Below, one piece after another: positions 9,066 to 18,741 of a DNA stretch of 64,000 nt (position 1 is the stretch's first letter; every line of letters begins with the position of its first letter). The stretch covers positions 62,001 to 126,000 of the forward strand of contig JABHNB010000012.1 of assembly GCA_018694115.1 (NCBI GenBank). The letters are read 5' to 3'. Made by a program: the position numbers and the translations under genes. The notes under the pieces were generated by a model. That model saw nothing but the letters and a program-made list of their open reading frames with translations, did not search any database and had not been told where the DNA came from. This stretch comes from an archaeon. GTDB lineage: Archaea; Nanobdellota; Nanobdellia; Pacearchaeales; GW2011-AR1.

Positions 9066-10254
9066 TTTTAAGTTGATTTACAATTCCTTCAATAACTCCT
9101 GCAGAAAATTCCTTTTTCAACCCTTCTAAACTTTCAAGAAGACCTTCAACTTTTTTCTCTTTCTTTTGACCTGCCAGTTTTTGGGCTAGTTCCTTACCCA
9201 AGTCCAGATAATATTCATCGGATTTATCCTCTCCCATTGGGGCGATTCCTTTCTCTTGCATTTTTTCCTTTAAATCTGCTGCAAGCATAAGCCTAACTAA
9301 GTCCTTGAATTTAGTCTTTGGTTCCCAGTTAAGGGTTTTAAGTGCCTTAGAAGCGTCCCCAAGTAGTGCAGGAACCTCTGCAGGCCTCTTGTAATTATCA
9401 CTAATCTCCACAAAATCCTTCCAATTCAATCCAAAGATATTGAAAGCTTCCTCAAGGAACTCCCTCACAGTATGAGTCTCCTTTGTCGCAACAACAAAAT
9501 CGTCCGGTTTATCATGTTGCAATATGTGCCACATTGCTTGGACATACTCTTTTGAGAATCCCCAATCTCGCTTAGCATCTAAATTTCCAAGAACTATCTT
9601 TTCCCGATTTCCAACGAGAATATCCGCAATGCTTCTTGTAATCTTTTTTGTAACAAAGTTTAACCCCCTTCTTGGAGATTCATGATTAAATAAAATTCCG
9701 TTACAAGCAAAAATACCATAAGCTTTTCGATACATTCGTGTAAGATGATATCCTGCAAGCTTAGCAATTCCGTAGGGACTAATCGGAAGCATTGTAGTAT
9801 CTTCGTTTTGTGGGGGTGGCGAGATCCCAAACATCTCACTCGAAGATGCCTGATAATATTTACATTTCAATTTAAGGTCCTTTATTGCCTCCAAAATTCT
9901 CAGAGGGCCTAAGGCATTAAAATTCATTGTGGATTCAGGATTTTGGAAACTAATTCCCACATGACTCTGGGCTCCAAGATTATAAACTTCATCCGGGAGA
10001 ATTTCTTCAAGAATATTTCTAATGCTTGTAGAATCTGCCAAGTCTCCATATAGTAGATAAAATGGTGACGCAGGAGTTTTTCCATATTTGTCGTCATAAA
10101 TATCCAGATGATCTATTCTTTTAGTATTGGGAAAACTAGCTCGTCTAACAACTCCACGAACAACATAACCCTTAGAAAGCAAAAACTCTGCAAGATAACT
10201 TCCGTCTTGGCCTCCGATTCCAAAAATCAGAGCCACTTTTTTACCATTTATCAT
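9058..10254 (-). CDS. gmd: GDP-mannose 4,6-dehydratase
   Basis: An extended SDR enzyme of 398 residues. The NAD(P) motif FGIGGQDGSYLAEFLL is at the N-terminus, followed by RRASFPNTKRIDHL (a substrate-loop signature of Gmd). The catalytic region SSSEMFG and SPYGIAKLAGYH (YxxxK) and the hallmark NHESPRRGLNFVTKK are all present. It converts GDP-D-mannose to GDP-4-keto-6-deoxymannose, the precursor of fucose, rhamnose or perosamine. About 60 residues beyond the usual end form a charged, probably helical tail. It leads the minus-strand glycan operon with its own TATA box (10277-10286) 27 bases upstream of the ATG. Confidence 0.93.
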   Translation of the reverse strand: MINGKKVALIFGIGGQDGSYLAEFLLSKGYVVRGVVRRASFPNTKRIDHLDIYDDKYGKTPASPFYLLYGDLADSTSIRNILEEILPDEVYNLGAQSHVGISFQNPESTMNFNALGPLRILEAIKDLKLKCKYYQASSSEMFGISPPPQNEDTTMLPISPYGIAKLAGYHLTRMYRKAYGIFACNGILFNHESPRRGLNFVTKKITRSIADILVGNREKIVLGNLDAKRDWGFSKEYVQAMWHILQHDKPDDFVVATKETHTVREFLEEAFNIFGLNWKDFVEISDNYKRPAEVPALLGDASKALKTLNWEPKTKFKDLVRLMLAADLKEKMQEKGIAPMGEDKSDEYYLDLGKELAQKLAGQKKEKKVEGLLESLEGLKKEFSAGVIEGIVNQLKNG

Positions 10255-10307
10255 AGAAAGATTCGGCGTAATTGGTTTAAAAGTATTATTGCGATTGACC
10301 TCACAGG

Positions 10308-10837
10308 TTATCTGTTTTTCAGAACAACTAACTCATATTCCATTTCTGAAGCCGGAAGGATCCATGAGAAGAATCTACAATAAAATGCATGGTGAAGATT
10401 TATCAACGGATTCATAACCCAATTAAGCCCTTTAGCCCGCCCAATTGCGAAATTTATCTTAACCTTTCTAATATTAAACATATCCGTCTTACATCCAACT
10501 TCATGGGAATAATTACCCTTTCTAAAATAGTTAAATGTAAATGGTGTGAAAAATCTCACATGAGTTGGGTCATTAAATTGTCCCCATGCAGAATAAAACG
10601 GGGTTCGAATTTTTATTACTGCTCCTTTCTTACAAACCCTCCAAAACTCGTGCATCAAGGGAACAAAATTACTGATATGTTCGAGAACATGATTTGCCAA
10701 GATTTCATCGACGCTGTTATCTTTAAATGGAAGTTTTTTTTCTAGATCTACAACCTTATCTGGATTCACCTCTGGGAAAGATCACAATTAACGTATCCCT
10801 TTCTCTTGTCATTGCCACAGCCTAAGTGTAATTTCAT
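10308..10837 (-). pseudogene. SAM-dependent methyltransferase broken by a one-base frameshift
   Basis: The original start is the ATG at 10837, which overlaps the aglB stop as ATGA. From there the frame encodes MKLHLGCGNDKRKGYVNCDLSQ, a textbook SAM motif I, then reaches a TGA at 10766-10768. The rest (NPDKVVDLEKKLPF, FKDNSVDEILANHVLEHI, WRVCKKGAVIKIRTPFY) continues in another frame from about 10769. A single missing base between 10766 and 10774 would rejoin them as one methyltransferase of about 175 residues. A sequencing error, a recent inactivating mutation, or reinitiation at the GTG at 10769 (giving a protein without motif I) are all possible. Confidence 0.85.
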
Positions 10838-13500
10838 TCAATAAATCTCATTCCATCTAAGGCTCCAAAGGTTCCATTAAATGGTTCTTTGAATTCTTCA
10901 ACTATTTTAATTTCCTCCGAAATCTCCTGCACATCCCAAATTTTAATCGGGCCCCTAAATCCTTGATAATAAATAAAACTATCCAGTGGAAGGCCCTGGC
11001 CCCTTAAACTTTCCACGATCGGACTATCTTCAGTATAAACAAGCTTCACATCCCCATAATTATCAAAAGGATCATCCATCAAGAATAATTGAGCAAATAA
11101 ACTCTTGGAGACTTTCTGAGACAGGTAAATCGCAGCACCCATCTGGTTGATCTGCCGACCATCAAATGAAGGAATAATGTCTATAACTGCATCGAGACCA
11201 CTCCCAAAATCAATGAATTCCCCATTAACATAAACATATCTTATGGGGATCCGGGTCTGGATATTATTGTAAATATATACTGCCTCTGGTTGTTTTAACA
11301 AATTTCCCTCTAAATTGACAATAATTCCAACAACAGCCGCCTTCCCAGAAGGCAAAAATCTGTCTTCATAAATAATATCTTCAAAAATATAAGATCCCCC
11401 ACTAAAAACAATCATAGTGCCATTCGCAGTTTCCTTTGTTTGTTTAATATCGTTTGGCATCACAGGGATAGCAGCATATCTATCAAGAGCATCTTCTCCA
11501 TCGCCACCACCAATCTTTGAGTATGCCGGATACTTCCCCAAATCAGTCTGGTCAATTAGCAGATAATCAACATCCAGAGTTTTAAACATACTTAGGGCAG
11601 TTTCTGGCCGAGGAGTAGTTAAGATATATCTTCCAATCCTGTGATTTCCATCATATATGGACTGAGCATGCCCCCCGTCAGCGATAGTGGCCCTCTCGCC
11701 AAGTGTTTGAACCCAATATCCGTAATCCCACCAGTGACTAAACACTGCATTTTCATCAGTATTATTCCTAACCCAAGACATTGCCCTTTGCCATTGAGTA
11801 TTTGCAGAAGGACTAGTATATTTCGCCTGATTAGTGATCCCCTCATAAGAAGTATTGATTATCACAGCAGATACAATCAACCCAATAATCGCCAATCCAA
11901 TAAATATGACCTTCATAATTTCATCACCACCTTTTTCTCTGGATTTCTTAATAGCAGATATAACAAAATAGGCAGCAGAAAAACACATGAAGGGGGCTAT
12001 TGTAAAAAACATACGTGTCGTAGATCTCCCAGTAATAATTGATATAAGCATCCATGAAGATACAATGATTAATCCAGGGCTTATCTTAATTCCTCTTCTA
12101 ATATATTCGCCAAAGAAAGCCCAGCAAAAGAAAGCTATTCCTCCAAGATATACTGCGCCACCTAAACTAAATATGCTGCCCCCATTTAATATGGAGGTAG
12201 GAGATATCCGGCTAAATAAAATACCCAGGGTCATAACAATGAATCCGGCCATAACAAGAGTCTTACTCTTAGCGGATCTGATGTGCTTGGCAAAATTTAT
12301 TCCAATAAACAGAAGTCCACCAACAAATAGGAAGAATAGCGGCTTGCCAGCAATATTAATCCAATCTTGTAAAAATGGTTGCGCATTCTCTGCAACGGTT
12401 GTATCAAGCCGGCTACTTCCCCATAATGGATTTAAAAGCCTGTTTAAGATTTCCCATAATAATGAAAAGAAATTTCTTCCAATAAGGGGGAGGACTACCA
12501 TGCTAGCAATGATGAGTATACCAATAGAATAAAGTATCCTCTTATTATGATTATAATACCTTGAAGAAATTTTATCCCCAAAAGCTATGAGTAAACTATC
12601 CACAATTATTATTCCAAATATTGCGGGGACTATTATTCCTGTAGAACTTAGTAAAAATCGATTCAAGAAATATTGCGGGCCAGATCCAAGAATCCACGAA
12701 AATATAATACTCGAGGCAACCCATAGGCCATAAAATAGAATTCCCGGTTTAACAAAAGAGTTCCCATGACGGGTTTTAGTTACCCACAACAAGAAAAACG
12801 AAATAGGAATAATCATAAAAATAAATACTGCAACACCTGCCCATGAAGCAATAGTAAATGCTGTAACAAATCCAGTTAGTAGGGCATAAATCGAAGTTTT
12901 TCCATAAGTTAATTTTTCCTTGTCCAAATATTTAATAGAAAGGGCCAGGGATAAAAGGGTAGCAAAAAAGGCCATAATACCAATCCCCTCATGGTCACTA
13001 AATCCTGCCATAGTCCTATATAAAAATGCGGGGGTAAATGCCAGAAATGCAGAGGACAAAATCGCTATCAATTTTGAGTTTGTTAAAATATATGCCAGTA
13101 TGAAAAATATAATCAGTGCAATTCCATAAAATAGGACTGGAGAAAAAATATTGACCTCTTCTAATGTATACTCTCCAAAAATATTTGCAACTTTCCACAT
13201 CTTAACAACTACCTGTGGCATAATTTCTTGATGCCATGCTACATTAAATCCCGGAGATCTCATCTCGTCAAACTCTGGCAAACTCCCCTCATTTTCAACA
13301 ATAGTTTCAGCAACCCTCAAAAAGTAAAATGGATCAAGAGCTAATGGGATCTTCTCCCCGGTTGTAGAATCTGTTAATAAATCCCAATTAGAAAGTCTAA
13401 TAGAAGAACTCATAAGTAATATAATGATTAAAATTAAAATCGTAGCGACCAATTGATATCTCTTATTCGATATAACTTTCAAAACATCATCCTTGTCCAT
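10834..13500 (-). CDS. aglB: oligosaccharyltransferase AglB (STT3)
   Basis: An 888-residue membrane enzyme that transfers the lipid-linked glycan to Asn of N-X-S/T sequons outside the cell. There is an N-terminal TM helix, and an acidic loop LALDPFYFLRVAE carries the metal-binding Asp. Roughly a dozen TM segments follow, up to about residue 520. The soluble C-terminal domain begins with the diagnostic SHWWDYGYWVQTL (WWDYG near residue 590) and a DK-type element DLGKYPAYSKI. A TATA box at 13523-13532 is 27 bases upstream of the ATG. It precedes the frameshifted methyltransferase with an ATGA overlap. The nearby S-layer-like proteins are likely substrates. Confidence 0.95.
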   Translation of the reverse strand: MDKDDVLKVISNKRYQLVATILILIIILLMSSSIRLSNWDLLTDSTTGEKIPLALDPFYFLRVAETIVENEGSLPEFDEMRSPGFNVAWHQEIMPQVVVKMWKVANIFGEYTLEEVNIFSPVLFYGIALIIFFILAYILTNSKLIAILSSAFLAFTPAFLYRTMAGFSDHEGIGIMAFFATLLSLALSIKYLDKEKLTYGKTSIYALLTGFVTAFTIASWAGVAVFIFMIIPISFFLLWVTKTRHGNSFVKPGILFYGLWVASSIIFSWILGSGPQYFLNRFLLSSTGIIVPAIFGIIIVDSLLIAFGDKISSRYYNHNKRILYSIGILIIASMVVLPLIGRNFFSLLWEILNRLLNPLWGSSRLDTTVAENAQPFLQDWINIAGKPLFFLFVGGLLFIGINFAKHIRSAKSKTLVMAGFIVMTLGILFSRISPTSILNGGSIFSLGGAVYLGGIAFFCWAFFGEYIRRGIKISPGLIIVSSWMLISIITGRSTTRMFFTIAPFMCFSAAYFVISAIKKSREKGGDEIMKVIFIGLAIIGLIVSAVIINTSYEGITNQAKYTSPSANTQWQRAMSWVRNNTDENAVFSHWWDYGYWVQTLGERATIADGGHAQSIYDGNHRIGRYILTTPRPETALSMFKTLDVDYLLIDQTDLGKYPAYSKIGGGDGEDALDRYAAIPVMPNDIKQTKETANGTMIVFSGGSYIFEDIIYEDRFLPSGKAAVVGIIVNLEGNLLKQPEAVYIYNNIQTRIPIRYVYVNGEFIDFGSGLDAVIDIIPSFDGRQINQMGAAIYLSQKVSKSLFAQLFLMDDPFDNYGDVKLVYTEDSPIVESLRGQGLPLDSFIYYQGFRGPIKIWDVQEISEEIKIVEEFKEPFNGTFGALDGMRFIE

Positions 13501-13545
13501 ACAAAATCCTAATCAGCTTTCCTTTAAAACCTTTCTCCCAAGTAA

Positions 13546-14532
13546 TTACATCACCAAAAATGCCAATAAGATGAAGATTATTTGGAATGCATGGATCAAA
13601 TAGGTAACCTTTCTCTCTGTAGCTCCCTTTCCTAAAACCTTAATTGCCAAATGTTCAAGACCATATATCTTCTTGTAAGGAAGCTTTAGAGTTCCGTCCT
13701 TTCTCGGAATCCCAAAAGAGTGTTTCTTCAACCCCCCCCTAAGTTTCAATATAATCTCGAAGAAGTATGGGATAAAAACAATCAATGCAATCTTTTCAAA
13801 GTTTCCAAGAATCGCCATTCCAGCAATTAATGCTCCAGTGGAGTAGGTCATCATATCCCCCGGAAAGACTTTTGCAGGGACCTTATTATAAAAATAGAAC
13901 GCAATCAGTGAAGCAACCATACATAGTCCTACAATCGCCAACCAGGGAGATCCAGTTGCATAAGCGACAAAAGACAAGAAAGACAAAATCAAAATCCCCT
14001 GTCCTGCCTCAAGACCATTAAAACCTGCGAGAAAATTATACGTCGTAGCCGCACCTGCAACCGCCAGAGGAATTAAAACAAGTGGAAAAAAGATTCCAAA
14101 GTTAACTGCTCCGAAGAAGGGAAGACTAACTGAGCTAGTCCCGGCATTAATAACAACAAGAGGAACAGAAGCAACCAAGGCTAGAACAACCCTAATTTTT
14201 ATCGAGAGCCCATTATTTTTCCACCCTAGCAAGTCATCAGTTAACCCAACAACCCCCAAAATCAAGATCACACTCAATAGGGCAAAGATATCTAGGGCAT
14301 TCGCAGTCCCACCAAATAAGAAAGTTTTCAAAGCAACGTAAGATAAAACACCTAAAACAAAGGCCATTACAATAATAATGCCTCCGGAAGAAGCTACATT
14401 TCGAGGATGGCCCACCTTATTCATATCTTCCCATAACAAATCAATTTCTCTACATTTTCTAATCCATGTAGGTAAGACTAGTGCCGCCAAGGCGAAGCTT
14501 ACAAAAACTGAAATTAACAACAGATATTCCAT
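13546..14532 (-). CDS. polyprenyl/dolichyl-phosphate GlcNAc-1-phosphate transferase (DPAGT1/AglH-like)
   Basis: A 328-residue polytopic membrane enzyme of the MraY/WecA/DPAGT1 superfamily. It starts glycan assembly by moving a HexNAc-1-phosphate from UDP onto a polyprenyl phosphate. Diagnostic cytoplasmic loops are present: HPRNVASSGGIIIVM, VGLTDDLLGW (the DD pair), FLAGFNGLEAGQG and KVFPGDMMTYSTGA. The C-terminal loop LRGGLKKHSFGIPRKDGTL resembles the eukaryotic/archaeal DPAGT1 branch rather than MraY. A TATA box at 14553-14562 supports the ATG. It lies directly upstream of aglB, so the first and last steps of N-glycosylation are adjacent. Confidence 0.9.
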   Translation of the reverse strand: MEYLLLISVFVSFALAALVLPTWIRKCREIDLLWEDMNKVGHPRNVASSGGIIIVMAFVLGVLSYVALKTFLFGGTANALDIFALLSVILILGVVGLTDDLLGWKNNGLSIKIRVVLALVASVPLVVINAGTSSVSLPFFGAVNFGIFFPLVLIPLAVAGAATTYNFLAGFNGLEAGQGILILSFLSFVAYATGSPWLAIVGLCMVASLIAFYFYNKVPAKVFPGDMMTYSTGALIAGMAILGNFEKIALIVFIPYFFEIILKLRGGLKKHSFGIPRKDGTLKLPYKKIYGLEHLAIKVLGKGATERKVTYLIHAFQIIFILLAFLVM

Positions 14533-14566
14533 AAATCACCCAATTTTTGTAGCCTTAAATAGCTTA

Positions 14567-15421
14567 CTAAAAGAACATTGGAGTCACATAAACCTCTACC
14601 AAGGCAGAGACAAATAGGATTACAATGGCTAAGATGATTAGGATAAGGGAGTCTTGCAAAATTCTCCACATCCTCTCGCCACGAAGATCTTTTCGAATAA
14701 CCGCAACGGAAATAATTCCTCCGGCTAGGGCACCCACAAAGTATGCAGATATCTCCGGAATCCCATGAATCATGTATCTTAAGAGTCCAATTGGCAGATT
14801 AGCTAAACTACTCTTGGCGAAAATACCTATTGCTGCCGCGATTACCGAGGCATTCCAAACCAGGATAAATATCGCACCCGCCCCAAATACCAGCGAGAAG
14901 AGAATTGTAAAAATTAAGACATAAATATTATTTGCAAATATCGCAACCACATTATTAACCCCTGTAACCTTTCCAGTTATCGGAATAATTCCATATTGTT
15001 CGATACATGCATTGTAATTTGAGGGGCTATTAATCGCGCAGAAGGTTTTAATTTGGAAATTAAAGTTTTGTGGGGCGTGCCCAGGTAAAACAATATACCA
15101 GAATGCAAATGCAACTACAAAACCAAGGAATAACCACATTAGGGCACGGATTGCTCGGGAATGTTCTTTTATTAATCTCCCAGAATCAGTAATTTCTACA
15201 TCTTTTCCTTCTTCTAACTTGATAATATAATACATAAACGGCAAACAGGAGATTACAGTAAAAGTCACAACCAATAAACCAGAGCCTTCACGAAGGACAG
15301 AGTCCTTTCCAAAGACAAATGTTACGAGTAATAGAGATACAGAAGCATAAAATAACCCCACAAAAAACAACTCCCAAGGATGCCTTTCGGCCTTCTTTGG
15401 TTTTACTAACATCTCAATCAT
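14567..15421 (-). CDS. SpoIIM-like (stage II sporulation protein M/DUF95) membrane protein
   Basis: A 284-residue protein with about six TM segments. The C-terminal core LLRYMIHGIPEISAYFVGALAGGIISVAV matches the archaeal SpoIIM/DUF95 family, where a polar Hx(2)E-type motif (HGIPE) sits in a helix. Its function in archaea is not established; bacterial SpoIIM acts in engulfment. An extracellular loop holds a C-x9-C pair that may form a disulfide. It shares a palindromic TATA element (15453-15462) with the divergent gene at 15483. Confidence 0.75.
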   Translation of the reverse strand: MIEMLVKPKKAERHPWELFFVGLFYASVSLLLVTFVFGKDSVLREGSGLLVVTFTVISCLPFMYYIIKLEEGKDVEITDSGRLIKEHSRAIRALMWLFLGFVVAFAFWYIVLPGHAPQNFNFQIKTFCAINSPSNYNACIEQYGIIPITGKVTGVNNVVAIFANNIYVLIFTILFSLVFGAGAIFILVWNASVIAAAIGIFAKSSLANLPIGLLRYMIHGIPEISAYFVGALAGGIISVAVIRKDLRGERMWRILQDSLILIILAIVILFVSALVEVYVTPMFF

Positions 15422-15452
15422 TTTATCGCCTCTAACATCCTAACTTCCATAT

Positions 15453-15462
15453 CTTTTTAAAG
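15453..15462. promoter_or_regulatory. palindromic TATA element shared by two divergent genes
   Basis: CTTTTTAAAG can be read as a TATA box on either strand. It is 26 bases upstream of the ATG at 15483 (plus strand). On the minus strand it implies a start site about ten bases before the ATG at 15421. A similar arrangement occurs at 33127-33146. Confidence 0.6.
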
Positions 15463-15482
15463 TTTTATAACTATATCCTCTC

Positions 15483-16313
15483 ATGATAAAGAAGGTGATA
15501 AAGTCGGCAGGCACAACTAGGTTTGACAAAATTCTCGAAGATATAAAATCTATAAAAGTTCAGGGGGCAGAAAATGTCGCAAAAGCAGGAATCAAGGCAT
15601 TTCTACTAAGGTCAGACAAAAAATCTGCAAAAAAGATTATCGAAACTCGTCCAACTGAGCCCCTTCTTCAAAACGCAATAAAACTACTCCTAAAATCCAA
15701 AAGCCCAAAAAAAGAAGCAGATAACTTTCTCAAGGATCTAAAGAAATCTCACGAAGCAATTGCCAAAAAAGGAGCGATGCTCATCAAGAAGAATATGAAT
15801 GTTTATACTCATTGCCATTCGTCGACGGTAATGGACCTCCTAAAATATGCCAAAAGAAAAAAGAAAAAAGATTTTGTGGTTTACACTAGTGAAGTAGAGC
15901 CAATTCTTCAAGGGCATCTTACTGCCCAGGACCTAGCAAAAGCAAGAATCAAGGTTATTGTCTCTCCGGATCTTGCGGCCGAACAAACTCTCAAAAAGTG
16001 TGATATTCTCCTATTCGGTGCAGATGCCTTCACACCAAGCGCTGTAATAAATAAAATTGGAACATCAACCCTTTGCAAAATTGCGAAGGATAAAGGAATT
16101 CCAAGATTCGCATGTGGGGTATCAAAAAAATTCACAAAGAAAATTAAGGTAGAAAAGCGCTCAGGAAAAGAAGTTTGGGATGAACGAAATAAAATGATCG
16201 AAGTTACTAATCCTGCATTCGACAGAACAAATAAGAAACTAGTCTCCGGAGTTATAAGTGAATTTGGAATTCTCACCTATAGACAATTTATCAAAAAGGC
16301 TAAAAGTTCTTAA
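15483..16313 (+). CDS. ribose-1,5-bisphosphate isomerase-like (e2b2/eIF2B family) protein
   Basis: A 276-residue member of the eIF2B alpha/beta/delta superfamily. The segments ETRPTEPLLQNA, VYTHCHSSTVMDLL (C111), VEPILQGHLTAQDLA, LLFGADAFTPSAVINKIGT (D181) and NPAFDRTNKKLVSGVISEFGI follow the archaeal ribose-1,5-bisphosphate isomerase pattern. In that family a Cys and an Asp about 70 residues apart are catalytic. It would convert R15P, made by AMP phosphorylase (34217-35701), into ribulose-1,5-bisphosphate for form III RuBisCO. An aIF2B-type regulatory subunit is the alternative. Leaderless start at 15483. Confidence 0.72.
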   Translation: MIKKVIKSAGTTRFDKILEDIKSIKVQGAENVAKAGIKAFLLRSDKKSAKKIIETRPTEPLLQNAIKLLLKSKSPKKEADNFLKDLKKSHEAIAKKGAMLIKKNMNVYTHCHSSTVMDLLKYAKRKKKKDFVVYTSEVEPILQGHLTAQDLAKARIKVIVSPDLAAEQTLKKCDILLFGADAFTPSAVINKIGTSTLCKIAKDKGIPRFACGVSKKFTKKIKVEKRSGKEVWDERNKMIEVTNPAFDRTNKKLVSGVISEFGILTYRQFIKKAKSS

Positions 16314-16320
16314 GAAGCAA

Positions 16321-16740
16321 TTAAGCCATCTTCAGAACTTTTCTATATATACTACTAGCAACTAATGCACTTCCAAGATACCACCAGAACCAACTAGATA
16401 ACATCGGCGGTTCTCCCCCATAAAATCCCCTAATCCAATGAAATAAAATTAGGAACGGGATAAAAGTAACCAATATTTGCTTAATACTAAATGATGCCTT
16501 CATCATCTTCATCGAAAGATTAAGAATTTCCTTATTGATTTCTTCCATTCGACAAGTATCCCCTTTCTTCCGACATTCCTTAAGTTCTTTCTGCAATTCT
16601 TTCTGACGAGCCTTTATTGACTTTAAATGATCTTGATTAGTAAGGTACTTCATCAAAATTGTCGAGATGAAGGTCACAACTACACTTATAAGAATAAGAG
16701 AAATTCGCGGATACATTGTCATATATTCAGTTATCGCCAT
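16321..16740 (-). CDS. DUF106 membrane protein (archaeal Oxa1/EMC3-type insertase candidate)
   Basis: A 139-residue protein with an N-terminal TM helix (about residues 11-32), a charged helical hairpin (ARQKELQKELKECRKKGD), and two further TM segments near residues 85-105 and 112-130. This is the layout of archaeal DUF106 proteins, which are related to YidC/Oxa1 and EMC3 insertases. It lies just downstream of secY, a position often seen in archaea, which supports a role in membrane-protein insertion. Its own TATA box (16765-16773) overlaps the secY 3' end. Confidence 0.8.
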   Translation of the reverse strand: MAITEYMTMYPRISLILISVVVTFISTILMKYLTNQDHLKSIKARQKELQKELKECRKKGDTCRMEEINKEILNLSMKMMKASFSIKQILVTFIPFLILFHWIRGFYGGEPPMLSSWFWWYLGSALVASSIYRKVLKMA

Positions 16741-16773
16741 CTTGTAATATCATGTCTTTTGTTTGTTTTAAAC

Positions 16774-18138
16774 CTATCCACCAAAGAATCCTCTTAGTGC
16801 CGGATTCATGTCTACCGCATGTTGCTGTGCGATATTCTGGTAAAGTTGATAAATAATCATAACTGCCAAAAGAATTGCAGTTCCTCCAACAAGTGCCCCC
16901 AATAAGTTAGCCACCGAAGCAAGCAGACCAATTGCCGCACCCCCCATAATTGTTAACGGAGTAACATATCTCTTTAGGATACTTTCTAAAACTCTCTCAT
17001 CTTTTCTGAAACCTGGCATACTCATTCCTGAACTCATAATCTTTCCCGCCTGACTTCTTGCGTCTTGTCCCGAAGTATTGACCCAAAAGAAAGCAAATAA
17101 TATGGAGAATAGTGTATAGAACAAAACATGCCCAACAGCCTGTAATGCAAAGACCCACCTAAAACTTCCAGTAATAACTGTTTCTAATAATGGTGTGGAA
17201 TGAATCCAATATGCCAATCCAGAAATCGGTTGCCCATTAACAAATCCTCCAAGGAAAGTTGCCCCGCCTAACCAATTTTGCAGTAATGAGGAAAATAGCT
17301 GTAGATTTGCTGCTAATGCCGAAACCAAAATTACTGGGATAACTCCTGCATAAAAGAATTGTAATGGCCACTTAACCCCATGACCTCGAACTCGATCATA
17401 TGCCAACGGAATCTCCACCTTCAAGCTTTGAGCGAATACAACTGCCAAGAATAGAACTGCAGTAACGATGATCGGGAAGATTGCTCTGGCCGCACCCGTT
17501 CCGTCTCCCACAATTACCGAAGCTACTAATGCAAGAACCTTTCCTGAGGCCTCAAAAGTTCCTTGTGGTCCTATGAATTGGAATAACTGTGCAAATAATC
17601 TCCAACCAATACCTCCTGCAATGAATAACGAAACACCTGATCCGAAACCCCATTTCTGAATAACCTCGTCCATAAATATAATTAAGAAACCACCAAGACA
17701 TACCTGGAGTATAACTAGGCCGGTAAAGCCTGGCTCGGCCGCAATACCCTTCATCAGAACATAAACAATAGCTTCAAAGATTACAAATGCAAAGGCAAGT
17801 AACTTCTGAAGTCCTTGAAAGAATTTCTTCCCCTCTTCACTATTAGTATCAATATTCAATATCTGCGCACCAACTAACAACTGCAGAATAATAGAAGCCA
17901 TAACGATCGGACCGATACCTAACGAGATAATCGAACCAAAAGAAGTACCCAACAATACAGCAAGGAATTCAAAACGAGAAAGAGCAGATTCAGTAATACC
18001 AAAAAGTGGAATGTTCGCAAGAACAAAGAACGCAACAAGGATCACCAGAGTCCACTTAAGTTTAACGTTAAAACTAACCTTCGATTCTACAGGAGATTTA
18101 ACCTCCGGCAAATTATGCAATAAATCACGAAGTGCCAT
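16774..18138 (-). CDS. secY: preprotein translocase subunit SecY
   Basis: A 454-residue channel subunit of the Sec translocon with about ten TM helices. The N-terminus reads LPEVKSPVESKVSFNVKLKWT. The second helix region GTSFGSIISLGIGPIVMASIILQLLVG and the loop QSLKVEIPLAYDRVRG are typical of archaeal SecY/Sec61alpha. The C-terminal part SGMSMPGFRKDERVLESILKRYV holds the ribosome-contacting cytoplasmic loop. It has its own TATA box (18160-18169), so it can be transcribed apart from the ribosomal operon it follows. SecE is encoded at 47723. Confidence 0.95.
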   Translation of the reverse strand: MALRDLLHNLPEVKSPVESKVSFNVKLKWTLVILVAFFVLANIPLFGITESALSRFEFLAVLLGTSFGSIISLGIGPIVMASIILQLLVGAQILNIDTNSEEGKKFFQGLQKLLAFAFVIFEAIVYVLMKGIAAEPGFTGLVILQVCLGGFLIIFMDEVIQKWGFGSGVSLFIAGGIGWRLFAQLFQFIGPQGTFEASGKVLALVASVIVGDGTGAARAIFPIIVTAVLFLAVVFAQSLKVEIPLAYDRVRGHGVKWPLQFFYAGVIPVILVSALAANLQLFSSLLQNWLGGATFLGGFVNGQPISGLAYWIHSTPLLETVITGSFRWVFALQAVGHVLFYTLFSILFAFFWVNTSGQDARSQAGKIMSSGMSMPGFRKDERVLESILKRYVTPLTIMGGAAIGLLASVANLLGALVGGTAILLAVMIIYQLYQNIAQQHAVDMNPALRGFFGG

Positions 18139-18177
18139 GTTTTATGGAGAAGAATTTGTTTTATAAAGATTGTTATC

Positions 18178-18741
18178 CTAACTAGAGAAACTCGAAGCAG
18201 AGGTATCAAACCCATATGACTGGAGACGACTAACAATTAACTCATTTCTTGAAGCAGTAGCGGCCCATCCAGCAACAGGACTAACAGGAGACTCTGCAAA
18301 AATTTTAACAGTGTCCCAAAATCCTTCAATTCCAATCTTTTTGGCCAGTAATTTATCTCCTCCCGAGAGCTTTCTCCTATCCCCTTTTTCGAGCATTCGA
18401 ATCGTTGATTTAACAACAAGGGGGTTATACTTTTCTGCAGTAAGTTTTTCATAAAACCAGACATCCAGCCCTTTTTTAGAGTTTAGATTACCTATGTGGC
18501 AACTAGAAGTAGCGGAGTAGTATTCTCCACAAACTTCCAAAACTGCCTTAACTGAATCAACAGGCAATCTCCACGGAGAATTTTTATAGAAATCTAGTAC
18601 TCTTTCCACTTCCTCATCCTGAGAAATCAGATTAGCCGGGGATCTCAATGCTTGAGACGTAGAATAACTATTAGATCCATAACAAGGAACCCACAAACAA
18701 TATTCATGATCTTCCCAATTGTTTTTTCTTACTTTTTTCAT
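18178..18741 (-). CDS. hypothetical protein between uL15 and secY
   Basis: A 187-residue soluble protein of unknown family. Visible features are four Cys (near residues 14, 19, 70 and 81), an aromatic N-terminus (HEYCLWVPCYG) and a Ser-rich C-terminus. No motif identifies a function. It interrupts the usual uL15-secY junction and has its own upstream TATA-like element (GCTTATAAAAC at 18792-18802), so it may be transcribed independently. Codon usage looks like that of the neighbours. It may be a lineage-specific insertion. Confidence 0.65.
   Translation of the reverse strand: MKKVRKNNWEDHEYCLWVPCYGSNSYSTSQALRSPANLISQDEEVERVLDFYKNSPWRLPVDSVKAVLEVCGEYYSATSSCHIGNLNSKKGLDVWFYEKLTAEKYNPLVVKSTIRMLEKGDRRKLSGGDKLLAKKIGIEGFWDTVKIFAESPVSPVAGWAATASRNELIVSRLQSYGFDTSASSFSS

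Noticed and set aside
11987-12532. A 181-codon open frame on the plus strand opposite aglB
   Set aside because: It lies wholly inside the aglB coding frame on the other strand, has no promoter at the right spacing and no recognisable motif, so it is a shadow of the real gene.
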